A model generated the notes under the pieces. That model did not search any database, was not told the DNA's origin, and saw only the letters and a list, made by a program, of their open reading frames with translations. 64,000 bases of DNA from Papilionanthe hookeriana x Papilionanthe teres (lineage: Eukaryota; Streptophyta; Magnoliopsida; Asparagales; Orchidaceae). Where the stretch lies: assembly GCA_022702705.1 (NCBI GenBank), contig CM040425.1, positions 8,634,001 through 8,698,000 of the forward strand. Reading direction: 5' to 3'. The translations under genes and the position numbers were made by a program. Numbering within the stretch: the stretch's first letter is position 1; the number at the start of each line of letters is the position of its first letter. This document shows, one piece after another, positions 11,376-21,760 of the stretch.

Positions 11376-12340
11376 ATGGGTCCAAAAGACAATGGAAAGC
11401 AGGTGGTTGTTCAGGAAGAATCAACCCCAGCAGAAGAATTGCCCATTCGGAAAGAAACTGAGACACATGGTAACAAAGTGGACTATAACGTGCTAGCCCA
11501 ACTTAGGAAACTACCGACCAACCGAGCATCTATGACGCTCTCATCTTATCAAAAGAGATGAGGGAAGCTCTGATCAAGGCCTTACTTGATCCAGAGATTT
11601 GTTTATCTCAGATGGCCGGAGATTCCTTAGACGAGGTTTTCTCCTTAAAGGAACAGCGAGGTGTTACCTTCACGGACAGTGATCTACTACTCGGGATAGC
11701 CGATCACAACAGACCATTGTACATTTCAGTCACAATCAAAAAATTTACGCTCTCCAGAGTATTGGTGGATCCAGGAGCGTCAATCAACATAATGAATCTT
11801 CGGACGCTAGCATACTTGGAAATTGATGCTCGCGAGCTTTAAGCGGACAAAATGTTACTAAGAGGATTCAACCAGAAATGAGAAAGAGCCCTCGGATCAT
11901 TAACGCTGTTGATGAAGACCGGTGATTTAGCAAAGACAACCGCAAAATTCCATATAATTGATTCTGAAATATCGTTCAACGCGCTACTGGTCCGACCGTG
12001 GATACATGAAAATCAGATGGTACCGTCGTCTCTGCATCAGTGCATAAAATACTATGATGGAGGAGAACAGTGCATCAAAGGTGACTTGCAACCGTTCTCC
12101 GTACATGAAATTGGAATTCATGAAGATGCAGCCTACTACGCGCCTCCAAAGAAAACAATCTTCTCCAGAAATACCATGCCCAAGGAAGCAAAGGAAGTTC
12201 AAAACGACGAAGAGCCTGAATTTCTAGTCCAACAGTCACTCACCACTCCCTTACGGCGAGATGGTGAAGGTTTCTCCAGAACTCGCATCCGAGGTCGAGG
12301 CTGGGGACAAGGTCGTGGAAGAGACTTTGGGACAATTTGA
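11376..12340 (+). pseudogene. Retropepsin-type aspartic protease of element 1 (broken)
   Basis: Matures the Gag-Pol polyprotein. The active-site loop LVDPGASINIM is present in 11558-11842, preceded by LYISVTIKKFTLSRV, typical of the Tat protease. The frame shifts at about 11560 and stops at 11840, then continues in 11909-12340 with YYAPPKKTIFSRN and an Arg/Gly-rich tail (RGRGWGQGRGRDFG). The catalytic DPGAS is intact here, but it is mutated in element 2. Confidence 0.85.
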
Positions 12341-13106
12341 CAGAAGAAACCCTACATCGACGTTGATTGGGAGAACAACTTTGAGGGAGAAGAAGAAGTC
12401 AAGAAAGAAGCAGCTACAATAAACCAGAAGAAAACACAATTCAAGATCTCCCTCGAAGATGAAAAGAATGATGAATATAAAGCAATGTATGAGAAGATTA
12501 ACTAACATGTACACACTATGGCCTTGACCCCGATCAAGTCTAATAAGATCGAGGGTATGGTGGTCAAGGAAGTGCATGGCGGTGGTGCTAAACCAATCAA
12601 ATTTTACCGTGGTGCTTCTTCTTCCGATAATGAAAAAGATGTACAATTTGAAGATGTCGCTTCTTCCGAATTAATGGAATTACCTTTTTAAGTGGTACTC
12701 TCCCTGTGTTCAAAGTTTAATTCAACGTGGTGTCTTACCTCGACAATGGACAAAGGGTCAATCACAACATTTGGAAAGACTATGGAACAATGTCAGTCAG
12801 CCTCCCAATTCAAAACATGGTCTCGGATTTGGCACAGTAGGTTCAGTTGACAATACGGAATTTTGCTTGGTTGTCACTTGCAAGCCTGATAAGGACTGTT
12901 TGGAAGCTTCAGAGGACCTCAAAGATCTACCAATAGGAGATGCTCCACCAGAATTTGAAGAAGAAATCAAATCTTTAATAGACGAGTTAATGGAAGTTAA
13001 CTTAGGTACTAGCGAAAAGCCTAGACCAACCTTTGTTAGCTCCTTACTCAATAAAGAAGATTCCGAGGAAATGATCAAGCTATTAATGGAATTCAAGGAC
13101 TGTTTT
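12341..13106 (+). pseudogene. Protease-RT linker of the polyprotein (element 1)
   Basis: Conserved coding region between protease and RT with no recognised catalytic motif. It matches 54340-55210 of element 2. Recognisable blocks are HGGGAKPIKFYRGASSS, then NSKHGLGFGTVGS and FEEEIKSLIDELMEVNLGT. Stops and shifts near 12356, 12503 and 12690. Confidence 0.65.
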
Positions 13107-14170
13107 GCTTGGAGTTACGATGAAATGCCAGGATTAGCTCCTGAAGTTGCAGTTCACAAGTTAGGAGTAGACCCTACTTCTGTTCCAGTCAGACAAGCTC
13201 CCAGAAGAATGCGTCTGAAATTGAGCAATAAGTAATAGCTGAAGTTAAGAAGCTAATCGATGCTAAATTTGTCCGTGAAGAACAATAACCTACTTGTTTA
13301 GCCAACGTGGTACCAGTCAGAAAGAAAAATGGTCAGATCAAAATCTGTGTAGACTTCAAGGATTTAAATAAAGCATGTCCAAAGGATGAATTTCCACTGC
13401 CAATCCCAGAACTGATGATCGACATTGCTTCAACACACGAAATATTTTCATTCATGGATGGATCATCAGGATACAACCAGATAAAGATGACACCAGAAGA
13501 CAAAAAGCTCACGGCATTCAGAACACCAATCGGAGTGTATTGCTACACAGTAATGTCATTCCGACTAAAGAATGCAGGAGCAACATACCAAAGAGCAATG
13601 ACAAAGATTTTTGATGATCTCATTCACAACCAAGTCGAGTGCTACGTGGATGATGTGGTCATCAAAAGCAAACTGAAGGAAGATCACCTGTATGATTTGA
13701 GAATTGTTTTCGAGCGACTAAGGCAATACAACCTTAAGATGAATCCCTTAAAATGCGCCTTCGGCGTCACCTCCGGGAAATTCTTAGGATTTGTTGTCCG
13801 ACATCGCGGGATCGAAATTGATCCGGAAAAGATTAAAGCTATCTTAGAGATGTCGCCTCCCAAAACCTTAAAACAGCTACGCTCCTTTCAAGGGAAGTTG
13901 GCATATCTTCGACGCTTTATTTCGAACTTGTCAGGTAGGTGTCAGCCCTTCTTGGCATTAGTCAAAAAGGAAGCCAAATTCGTTTGGGAAGAGAAATGTC
14001 AACGGGCCTTCGAGGACATTAAGCAATACTTAATGACACCTCCTCGTCTTAGCGAGCCCCGGCCTCGAGTAGCATCGTTGATACTTTATACCGCGTCTCT
14101 AGACGACTCCTCGAGCCCCGCTAGCCCGGTGTCAATGATGAGGGAAAAGAAAATGCTTTCTACTACTTAA
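13107..14170 (+). pseudogene. Reverse transcriptase of element 1 (one frameshift region, otherwise well kept)
   Basis: Ty3/gypsy RT. Motifs in order: KDCFAWSYDEMPGL lead-in, VRQAPRRMR, VVPVRKKNGQIKICVDF, LNKACPKDEFPLP, FMDGSSGYNQI, FRLKNAGATYQRAM, then YVDD at 13643-13654 (catalytic aspartates intact), KCAFGV, FLGFVV and a thumb region. A one-base loss and stop at about 13215-13235 and a stop near 13287 separate the N-terminal segment; 13307-14170 is open. Copies the element RNA into DNA in virus-like particles. Confidence 0.93.
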
Positions 14171-14960
14171 GCCGTAGTCTGATTCCGACGGAAGTAAAGT
14201 ATCCTCCAATTGAGAAGCATTGTTTGGCCCTGATCTTTGCCGCTCAAAAGCTCAGGCATTACATGCTTTCTCATAAGGTCAACCTCTTTTCGAAAGTTAA
14301 TCCGTTGCAATATTTGATGACCCGTCCGACACTTTCTGGCAGGCTTGCTGTGTGGTCGATGATACTATTGCAATTCGACATAACTTTCGTGCCTCTTCGT
14401 GCCGTAAAGGGACAAGTCCTAGCAGACTTCCTTGCAGCACACCCTTTGTCGGCAAAATCGCCTCTCAACGACGACTTGCCAAACGAGCAGATAATGAGCC
14501 TAGAAGATACTGATGATCGACATTGGGAACTATACATCGACGGAGCATCCTCAGCACAAAAAGACAAAGAATTGCAAACGATAGTGCCCGGTAAAGCAGG
14601 AATCAGACTAATCATTATATCACTGGAGCGGGGGATGTTAAGATACTCCTACCACTTAATAGAGCCGTGCTCAAACAACGAGGCAAGATACGAAGCCCTC
14701 ATAACAGGACTAGAACTAACCATTCAAATGGGAATAACGGACATCAACATCTACGGAGATTCTCAGTTGATCATCCAACAGGTCGCCAGACAATACAGAA
14801 TTTTAAAGCCAAGACTCGAGCAATACTTTCAGTATGCCATGAAACTGTTGGAACGAATTTCAAATGTAACAATCTACAAGATCCCCAGAAAAGAAAATGC
14901 TCTCGCGGATGCGCTAGCTCGCCTTGCAAAAGAATTTGCCTGCTTGCAAGATGATTCAGT
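14171..14960 (+). pseudogene. RNase H region of element 1, including the archaeal-type RNase H of the Tat clade
   Basis: After the standard RNase H domain (KHCLALIFAAQKLRHYM, VKGQVLADFLA) comes a second, archaeal-type RNase H. Acidic residues can be seen in WELYIDGASSA (D), NNEARYEAL (E), IYGDSQLI (D) and ENALADALARLA (D). This dual arrangement is a hallmark of Tat/Ogre elements. The ORF 14224-15384 runs through it into integrase; a frameshift near 14095-14170 separates it from RT. Confidence 0.9.
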
Positions 14961-16326
14961 TGAAGTGTCAGTTCAAGGACGACAGGTCCTATCACAGCTC
15001 GACATGGATATGATACAGAAATCAGAAAAAGTAGAGGAATCAATTGCAGCAGTGACAGAAAACATAGAAGATTGGTGTCAACCGCTAATAGACTACCTGC
15101 AAACAGGGAAATTACCAGATGATAAGTCATTAGCACATCAAATTAAGAAAAGAACTCTGTCTTACGCATTAATAAACAATACGTTATCCAAAAGGTCTTT
15201 TGACCAGATGTGGTTAAGATGCCTGAGCGAGTCTGAGGCTCGTGAAATTGTCAAAGAAGTGCATTCAGGACTTTATGGTGCTCATCAGTCGGGTCCGAAA
15301 ATGAAAATGAAAATTAAAAGACTAGGGTATTACTGGCCCTCGATGATGACCGACTGCATGAAAGTCGCCAAGAGTTGTTACTAGTGCCAAGTGAACGGAG
15401 TGGTTCTACACCAACCTCCAAATGTGCTACATCCGACAATTGCGTCGTGGCCATTTGAGTGTTGGGGCACAGATATAGTGGGACCGATAGAACCACCTTC
15501 TTCAAAAAGAAATCACTTCATCCTTGCAGCTACAGACTACTTTTATAAATGGGCAGAAGCAGTTCCACTCAGAGAAGTAAAGGCACACCACGTGCTACAA
15601 TTTTTTAAAAATCAAGTCGTCTACCGTTTCGGAGTACCGCGCAGTATCATTTCGGATAATGGGTCCACATTCAGAAGCACAAAAATCAACAATTTTGTTA
15701 GAAGATATGGAATCGATTGGCGATACTCAACAATCTACTACCCAAGAGCAAACGGCTTGGCTGAGGCTTTTAATAAAACTCTCGTTCAAATTCTAAAGAA
15801 AATTTTGGACGACAACAAAATAAATTGGCACGAGAAGTTGTTAGAAGCGTTATGGGCTTACAGGACGACTTTTAGGACTCCTACATAGTCTACGCCTTAC
15901 ACTTTAGTGTACGGGTCTGAGGCAGTTTTACCTTTGGAGGTTCAGCTTCCATCACTCAGGATTGCAGTTGCAAATAAAATTATTACCGAAGAAAATGCCG
16001 GATTACGACCGGAAGAACTGGAAAACTCGGAAGGGAAAAGACTTGCAGCGCAACAAAATTTGGAACTCGTACCAAGCTAAGATGATCCAGGCCCATGATA
16101 AACTGGTCCGCCCAAGAACTTTCAAAGTTGGTGACTTAGTTCTTGTTCTCAGAAGACCTATTCTTGCACATCGCAAGATAGGAGGCAAATTTGAACCGAC
16201 TTGGGAGGGGCTATTTGTGGTCGAGGCAGTCTACTCAGGAGGCTCCTACCAACTTGTGAATTGCCAAGGAGAACGACAAATGCTTCCAATCAATGGACGA
16301 TATTTGAAAAAGTATTACGCAACCTG
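14961..16326 (+). pseudogene. Integrase of element 1 (broken by a nonsense and a shift)
   Basis: Inserts the cDNA into the genome. The HHCC zinc region is seen at 15260-15390 (VHSGLYGAHQSG ... KSCY, stop, CQ); the stop at 15382-15384 is TAG where element 2 has CAG. The DDE core has FECWGTDIVGPIE (D), IISDNGSTFRS (D) and NGLAEAFNKTL (E). The C-terminal domain has VGDLVLVLRRP, KFEPTWEGLFVV and LPINGRYLKKYY. Another TAG at about 15886 and a shift near 15960 break the frame. No chromodomain, as expected for Tat. Confidence 0.92.
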
Positions 16327-16646
16327 ATGTTTCAAATGAATGAATTCTCATCCCTAGAAACACGGGTGAAGTAACCACTTGTGACTGGGTCCGAACCCAA
16401 AAACATAAGAAAATGAATAAAAAGAAATCATTAACGAAAAAATATGTACTAAAAATAAAATATGTGGAATCATAATAAGTTTTACCCTTCCTTTCAAATC
16501 AGATCTTGTTCCTGGTCTTTCCTTATCTTTTCTTACCTTCCTTTAAATTAAAATAAGAAAATAAGAATCTTAAGTGATAAATACTTTCTTAATATTCTTG
16601 TTCTTAGTACAACCCTTGATCCTTTCCTTGTCTTCTTCGCAGGGAA
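16327..16646 (+). other. Spacer between integrase and ORF3 (element 1)
   Basis: About 320 bp, AT-rich, no frame conserved. It aligns with 58441-58778 of element 2. It ends in a pyrimidine-rich run and AG directly before ORF3, listed separately as a candidate splice acceptor. Confidence 0.7.
16613..16642 (+). promoter_or_regulatory. Candidate 3' splice acceptor upstream of ORF3 (element 1)
   Basis: A pyrimidine-rich tract ends CTTCTTCGCAG at 16642, four bases before the ORF3 ATG (16647). Element 2 keeps the tract and ends in TAG at 58774, again four bases before the ATG. Placement resembles env acceptors in retroviruses and would allow ORF3 to be made from a subgenomic RNA. No RNA evidence. 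Confidence 0.4.
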
Positions 16647-18122
16647 ATGTCAAATGGGCGGTTGGTCCTAAACTTTAAAAATGGCGTGAGTCTCGCACTC
16701 GATGAAAAGAGGGTGAAGGATGGAGCAGTGATAGAAATTGATTCTGAATTTACACCAGCCAGTCTACAGTATGAAGAAAATGATTGGGTCCCAGTGGACC
16801 GAGAAGAGCTTCATAGCCAAATAGTGATGAAGATGGGTGGCCCAAGCCACCAATCCAGCAACAAGAAAAGAAAGCCAAACACCGAGGAAAGCAAGAAAAT
16901 CAAGTCATTAGTTGCCACGGCAGAGGGCAGGCTCGTCAGCGTCGTGCCCGCAGAAATTCAAGAAGTGAGGAGAGCTAAAATCACTGCTACTCAAAGAAGG
17001 AATAAGAATCGCCGTATCCGCAAGATGTTGACTAAACTAGCAGCAGATCAATACGAGGAAACAGCCACCTTCGCCGACACACACATTTCAAAGATGCCGG
17101 TTCATCAGGAACCTGAGAAGAGAGAACAAGCTTCGAGAACAACAGAAAGGATAAGGGAAACTCTGAGAAGATCAGAGGCAGAGAGATCCCCTCGACGCCA
17201 AATAAAGATACCATATCTGAAGAACCTTGTTGCGAAAGCAACCCCGGAGGATGTCCCAACAGAGACAATCCCCGAGGAGCCAAGGTATGCAGGAGAATTT
17301 GACGGGATTGAGCCATACATCCCGCAATACGTTACTAGGCCTCGTCACTTGCAGATCATCCCAGAATATGAACTAAAAAGAATGCAAAATGTTGAGAACT
17401 AAACTTTCGAATACTTTGAAAGGATTAGAGGCAAAAGAATCAACATTTTGGAAGGCCTCGAGTTACACACAGGTGTATTCTCAGAATATGAGCAACAGCA
17501 GATTGAGGATTGCATCTTAGAACTTCAAAAAATGGGTCGAGTAGGCCGTCTAAGAGAAAAGACTTATTCGGAACCCCGGAAATGGATGCCAGGGAAAGGA
17601 AGAGTCACAATACAATGCGGATGTTGCTATAACTTCGCAGAGGACAGAAGAGGAAATCCACCAGGGATACTCCGTCACGGTGAGGTGGATCCAATGCCGA
17701 GGATAATTAAAAGAATGGTGAAAAGAATGATAACGTGGAGGGTACTGCCAGCAGACTGCATACCCAACATTTACATCATCAACATTTATCAGAAGGGCGA
17801 CCGCATACCTCCACACATAGACCACCATGACTTTGTCAGACCTTTCTGCACAGTTTTGTTTGTCAACCAATGCAATATCATGTTTGGATCTGACCTCCGG
17901 ATAGCAGGCCCTGGTAAGTTCCGAGGGCTGGTGGAGATCCCACTTCCGGTAGGTTCCGTCATGATATTACAAGGAAATAGAGCAGACATCGAAAAACATT
18001 GTATACCAGGAGTACCAGTGAAGCGGATCTCCATCACTTTTAGAAGGATGGACGACAGAAAGGCACCTTACCACTTCTAGCCAGATCCAGAATTGGAGAG
18101 TCTCCGACCTTACGAGCTGTGA
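16647..18122 (+). CDS. ORF3: AlkB/ALKBH9-10-like Fe(II)/2-oxoglutarate dioxygenase carried by the retrotransposon
   Basis: A frame of about 491 codons after integrase. The start at 16647 aligns with the start in element 2. Residues 1-35 (RLVLNFKNGVSLALDE) resemble ORF1; a basic, charged linker follows. The C-terminal half is a clear AlkB domain of plant ALKBH9/10 type: GLELHTGVFS, GKGRVTIQCGCCYNF, GNPPGIL, then PPHIDHHDFVRPFC with HxD iron ligands, EIPLPVGSV, EKHCIPGVP with the third ligand His, and RISITFRRMD with the R-x5-R 2-oxoglutarate site. Counted from 17448, the ligands are H123, D125 and H184, with R193 and R199. Family role: oxidative demethylation of RNA N6-methyladenosine. It is broken only by TAA at 17400-17402 (lysine in element 2) and TAG at 18078-18080 (glutamine in element 2). 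The catalytic domain itself lies uninterrupted between them. Demethylase activity is inferred. Confidence 0.94.
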
Positions 18123-18844
18123 GTTACACGGGAAATAGCACACCTCCAATGCACATCCATGCGGCATTCCTGCCAAGGATGGCTTGGAAGGTGATGTTAT
18201 TGACCGTGTATCTCATTATTCAGACATGGATTTAACAGATACTTTTTGGATGGATCAACAAGAATCATACATAGCCCGTTTTGAGTCATGGATTGTATGA
18301 ATATTTCAGATCGAGTTGTATGATGTATCTTCAACAAGATTAGAATGAAAGTGACCATGTCACATTTTGCCTTCACCTCTTTTTGTGCAAATTGACTGGG
18401 AAACGCCATTAAAGTTAAATGAACTTCGAGGAAATAACAGAAAAGAAAAAGAAAATAAATAAGAACTCTCTTCCATAAAAATCCAAACATTAAATAGAAC
18501 TTCAAATCCACATGAACACCAAATAAACAACAAAAAAAGGGATAGTTAAAGGACAAACAAAACAAATCTAAAGCTCAAATTGAATTCCAGTTTAAATCCA
18601 TCTTTTCAAATCCTCCAATTCTTCTTCAAATCAAGATCTATTCCAGACCTCCTTTGAAACCCTCTCTCGGGAATATTTCAGAATCACGAAGAATTTTCAA
18701 TTTGATTCGGATGGCATGGATTCGTATCCTTCGCCAAATAATCAAACTTTAATTGATTCCCATGGGATATGGAACACTTTCATATCTCATTTTGATCTCC
18801 CGCTAAATCCAAATCTCCACAGTAAATTTCAATTCAAAATTTCT
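18123..18844 (+). other. 3' non-coding region between ORF3 and the hairpin array (element 1)
   Basis: About 720 bp, AT-rich, no convincing gene. It is collinear with 60236-61058 of element 2, including a shared CACACCTCCAATGCACAT block just after the ORF3 stop. The antisense open frame at 18197-18565 is not preserved as a protein and looks accidental. Confidence 0.65.
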
Positions 18845-19722
18845 GAGACTGGTACTTAAATTCCAGTTCTCATTCTGAGATCGATACCTAAATTTCGATT
18901 CTCATTCAAATTGATACCTAAATTTCAATTCAAAATTTTCGAGGCTGGTACCTAAATTCCAGTTCTCATTTCGAGATCGATACCTAAATTTCGATCCTCT
19001 TTCTAATTGATACCTAAATTTCAATTCAAAATTTCCGAGGCTGGTACCTAAATTCCAGCTCTCACTTCGAGGCCGGTACCTAAATTCTGACTCTCATTCG
19101 AGATCGATACTTAAATTTCGATTCTCTTTCGAATTGATACCTAAATTTTAATTCTAAATTCTGAGGCTGGTACCTAAATTCATGTCCTCTTCCTTCGAGG
19201 TCGGTACCTAAATTCTGACTCTCATTCGAGATCGATACCTAAATTTCGATTCTCTTTCGAATTGATACCTAAATTTCAATTCTAAACTTCCGAGACTAGT
19301 ACCTAAATTCCAGCTCTCATTTCGAGACTAATACCTAAATTCTAGTTCTCATTCCGAGATCAGTACCTAAATTATGATTTTCATCCTTTTTGAGGTCGAT
19401 ACCTAAATTTTGACTCTCTTCCGAGATTGATACCTAAATTTCAACTCTCATTTTCAAGACTGGTACCTAAATTCTAGTTCTCATTCTGAGATCAGTACCT
19501 AAATTCTGATTCTCATCTTTTTCGATGTCGATACCTAAATTTCGACTCTCTTTCGAGATTGATACTTAAATTTCAATTCTCATCGCTTTCGAGATCAGTA
19601 CCTAAATTCTGATTCTCATCCTTTTCAATCGACACTTAAACTCCGATTCTCACTCCAAGGCCGGTACCTAAATTCCAGCTTTTCTTGCGATCCCGAGGTT
19701 GGAACCTAGGTTTCAACTCTCA
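18845..19722 (+). repeat. Tandem array of inverted-repeat (hairpin) units, element 1
   Basis: About 27 units (hand count) of roughly 32 bp. Each has a near-constant loop TACCTAAATT between complementary arms, extended by outer GAG/CTC pairs. Arm pairs differ: CTGG/CCAG, ATCGA/TCGAT, AATTGA/TCAATT, ATCAG/CTGAT, GTCGA/TCGAC; several imperfect units are rescued by G-T pairs. In the first half, types cycle in a higher-order pattern. The last unit differs (GTTGGAACCTAGGTT core) and has a near-identical counterpart at the end of the element 2 array. Lies in the 3' untranslated part, 360 bp before the LTR. Confidence 0.88.
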
Positions 19723-20008
19723 TTTCAAATCCAAATTTCAAATTCAAAATTTTCTCAAATTGATTTTAAATCAAACTTCAATTTAAATTAAAACTCAAAA
19801 TCTAAGCTCACACATTGAAACTTGAAATTTAAAAGTAAAATGAAATCTAAATCGAATTCTTCAGATCTTGTGATGTGGAGTTCACCTCCTTTTCCATTCC
19901 CCAGCGAGAGTTCAGGAATCTCCGGTCTTGAAAACATACCTGATACTCCCTAAAGGAAATTCTTCTGCTTCGTCCTAAGTTTGTCACTTGGACATTTGTG
20001 TTAGTTTT

Positions 20009-20060
20009 GTTGATCTTTTCGGTCAACGCCAATACGCGCGGTGTGCTTGGTTAACACACC
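20009..20060 (+). other. Two stem-loops directly upstream of the PPT (element 1)
   Basis: GTTGATC (20009-20015) pairs with GGTCAAC (20021-20027), and GGTGTG (20040-20045) pairs with CACACC (20055-20060). Both are retained in element 2 at 62300-62318 and 62331-62351, the second with a longer perfect 7-bp stem. Possible roles are polypurine-tract definition or RNA packaging; these are inferred from position. Confidence 0.5.
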
Positions 20061-20065
20061 ACACC

Positions 20066-20080
20066 TATTGGGGGTCCATT
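20066..20080 (+). other. Polypurine tract candidate, element 1
   Basis: TATTGGGGGTCCATT precedes the 3' LTR start (TGTTGACC). The same GGGGG core stands before the LTR in element 2. It is short and imperfect for a PPT, but it is the only G-rich block at the boundary and is conserved. Confidence 0.6.
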
Positions 20081-20599
20081 TGTTGACCTCATTTTTTATG
20101 AGGTTTTCTCTTCTCTCTTTAGTACTTAGGATCTAGCCTTAGGCTTTTCCTTTGATTATCTTAGAGGACTAGAAGTGGAACCCACCCTTTAGAAGTCCAA
20201 ACACCTCTTGACTCCCTACAAACCCCACAAGCTTGATTGTAGACCCCTATTCACTTAGAGGGTTGAAATCAAAAGTGAAGGTTTAAAGGATGAGTTCCCT
20301 ATAGGACTCTTTGGCCTTAGGACCACCCTGGGTGGCATGGAGGGTTGACTTACACACTCACTATACTCATACTCTACACTCTCACACACACAATCCAAAT
20401 CCTAAAACCACACCCATACCCAACTTGACTCCCTGACTCATGTAGGTAATTCATATGGTTGGACCTTAACCCCTAAGCCCCTGGTTAAGAGGGTTAGGAA
20501 CAACATAGTGAATGCCTCAAATGAGTCCTCTCATAGCTCATATAGGCTTAATATGACTTCATGGCTCAACCAAAGTGATTCCATTTCACTCATATTTGA

Positions 20600-21760
20600 T
20601 CAATCTTCATTTTTCTGAAATTTCAATTTTGACCCCCAGGGCCCCGGACCCACCTAACATACCAAAAGCCCTTAAAATTGCCCAAATCCTCCAAAATTTT
20701 TAAATCACCCAAAATTCCCCAAAATTAACCTTGAACACTTCCTCACCAATCAAATTGATCATCCATAGCCAAAAATACCAAAAATTCCAAAAGTATCCCT
20801 CAATACCCTCCAAATTACCAAAATGCCCCTTTTGACCCAAAAATACAAAAAATTCAGAAAATTCCTAGAAAATTCCATAACATCCCAAATATTCCCAATT
20901 TCATTTTGTCCAACTACACCATGATCCAATTTTGTCAATTTACACCACTTTTACCAAAACCCCTAATTTAGCCCAATCTTAACCTAAGTGAACCCAATGT
21001 CAAACCAAACCTACCCAATTGACCCCAATTTTAGTCCAATTCAATTCTAAACTTCAATTTAATATCAACAATATCAATCTAGACCAAATCCAAGTCCAAT
21101 TTGATTGACATTTGAATCCAATTTCACTTTTGACCTTAAAGCCCAATTTGGACCCATGAACCAAACATAGCCCAAACTAACCCAATTCAGCTCCAATTGA
21201 CCCTAAACCTTTTCTAAACTTTCCCTAACATCCCCACAAACAAAACACTAACATGATTTACCCAAAATTTGGACTCAAACCTCACCCAAATCCATTCTAA
21301 AGTCAAAATCCTCTAAATGGGCCTACACCCAAACCTAACCCAAATGGGCCCAAACCCCAAAATCAAAACCTAACCAAAGTTGAAACCTCTTTGAAACACC
21401 CCCACAAACATTTTTCAACATTAATTTTATATCAATTTCAACCTTAGCCCAACATTGGCCCAAGTTAGCCCAATTTGACCTACATTGGCCCATTTACCAA
21501 ATGAACCCAAATTCAACCCAATTCAATTCCAAACTACCTCAAATTTGCATCAAATCATTCAAGACACATCCTTAAACTAAACTCAACATTTATTTGGCAT
21601 GGCCCTTTGCAAAAAATTTTCATCTAAAAGCCCATTGTTAAACATAAAGGCTCACTCCCTTAAACCTTCCTAAAAGCCCACTTCCACCAAATTCAAAAGC
21701 CCAAATCAATCTAAAGCCCAAATGACACATTCCCTCATCACACATTCAATTTAAAATCAT
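20600..21760 (+). other. G-depleted, A/C-rich tract in U3 of the 3' LTR
   Basis: Over 1 kb in which G is rare on the + strand and CCCAA/CCAAATT-like words recur. The same bias is seen at 43290-44350 in the other LTR. It precedes the TATA-like promoter by about 700 bp. No gene seen. Confidence 0.6.

Noticed and set aside
12251..12646. 131-residue hydrophobic minus-strand frame
   Set aside because: Opposite strand of the Lys/Glu-rich protease-RT linker, which yields Leu/Phe-rich nonsense; not a membrane protein gene.
18845..19722. Tandem array considered as CRISPR
   Set aside because: Plant DNA, no fixed repeat with unique spacers, no cas genes; units are variable inverted repeats.
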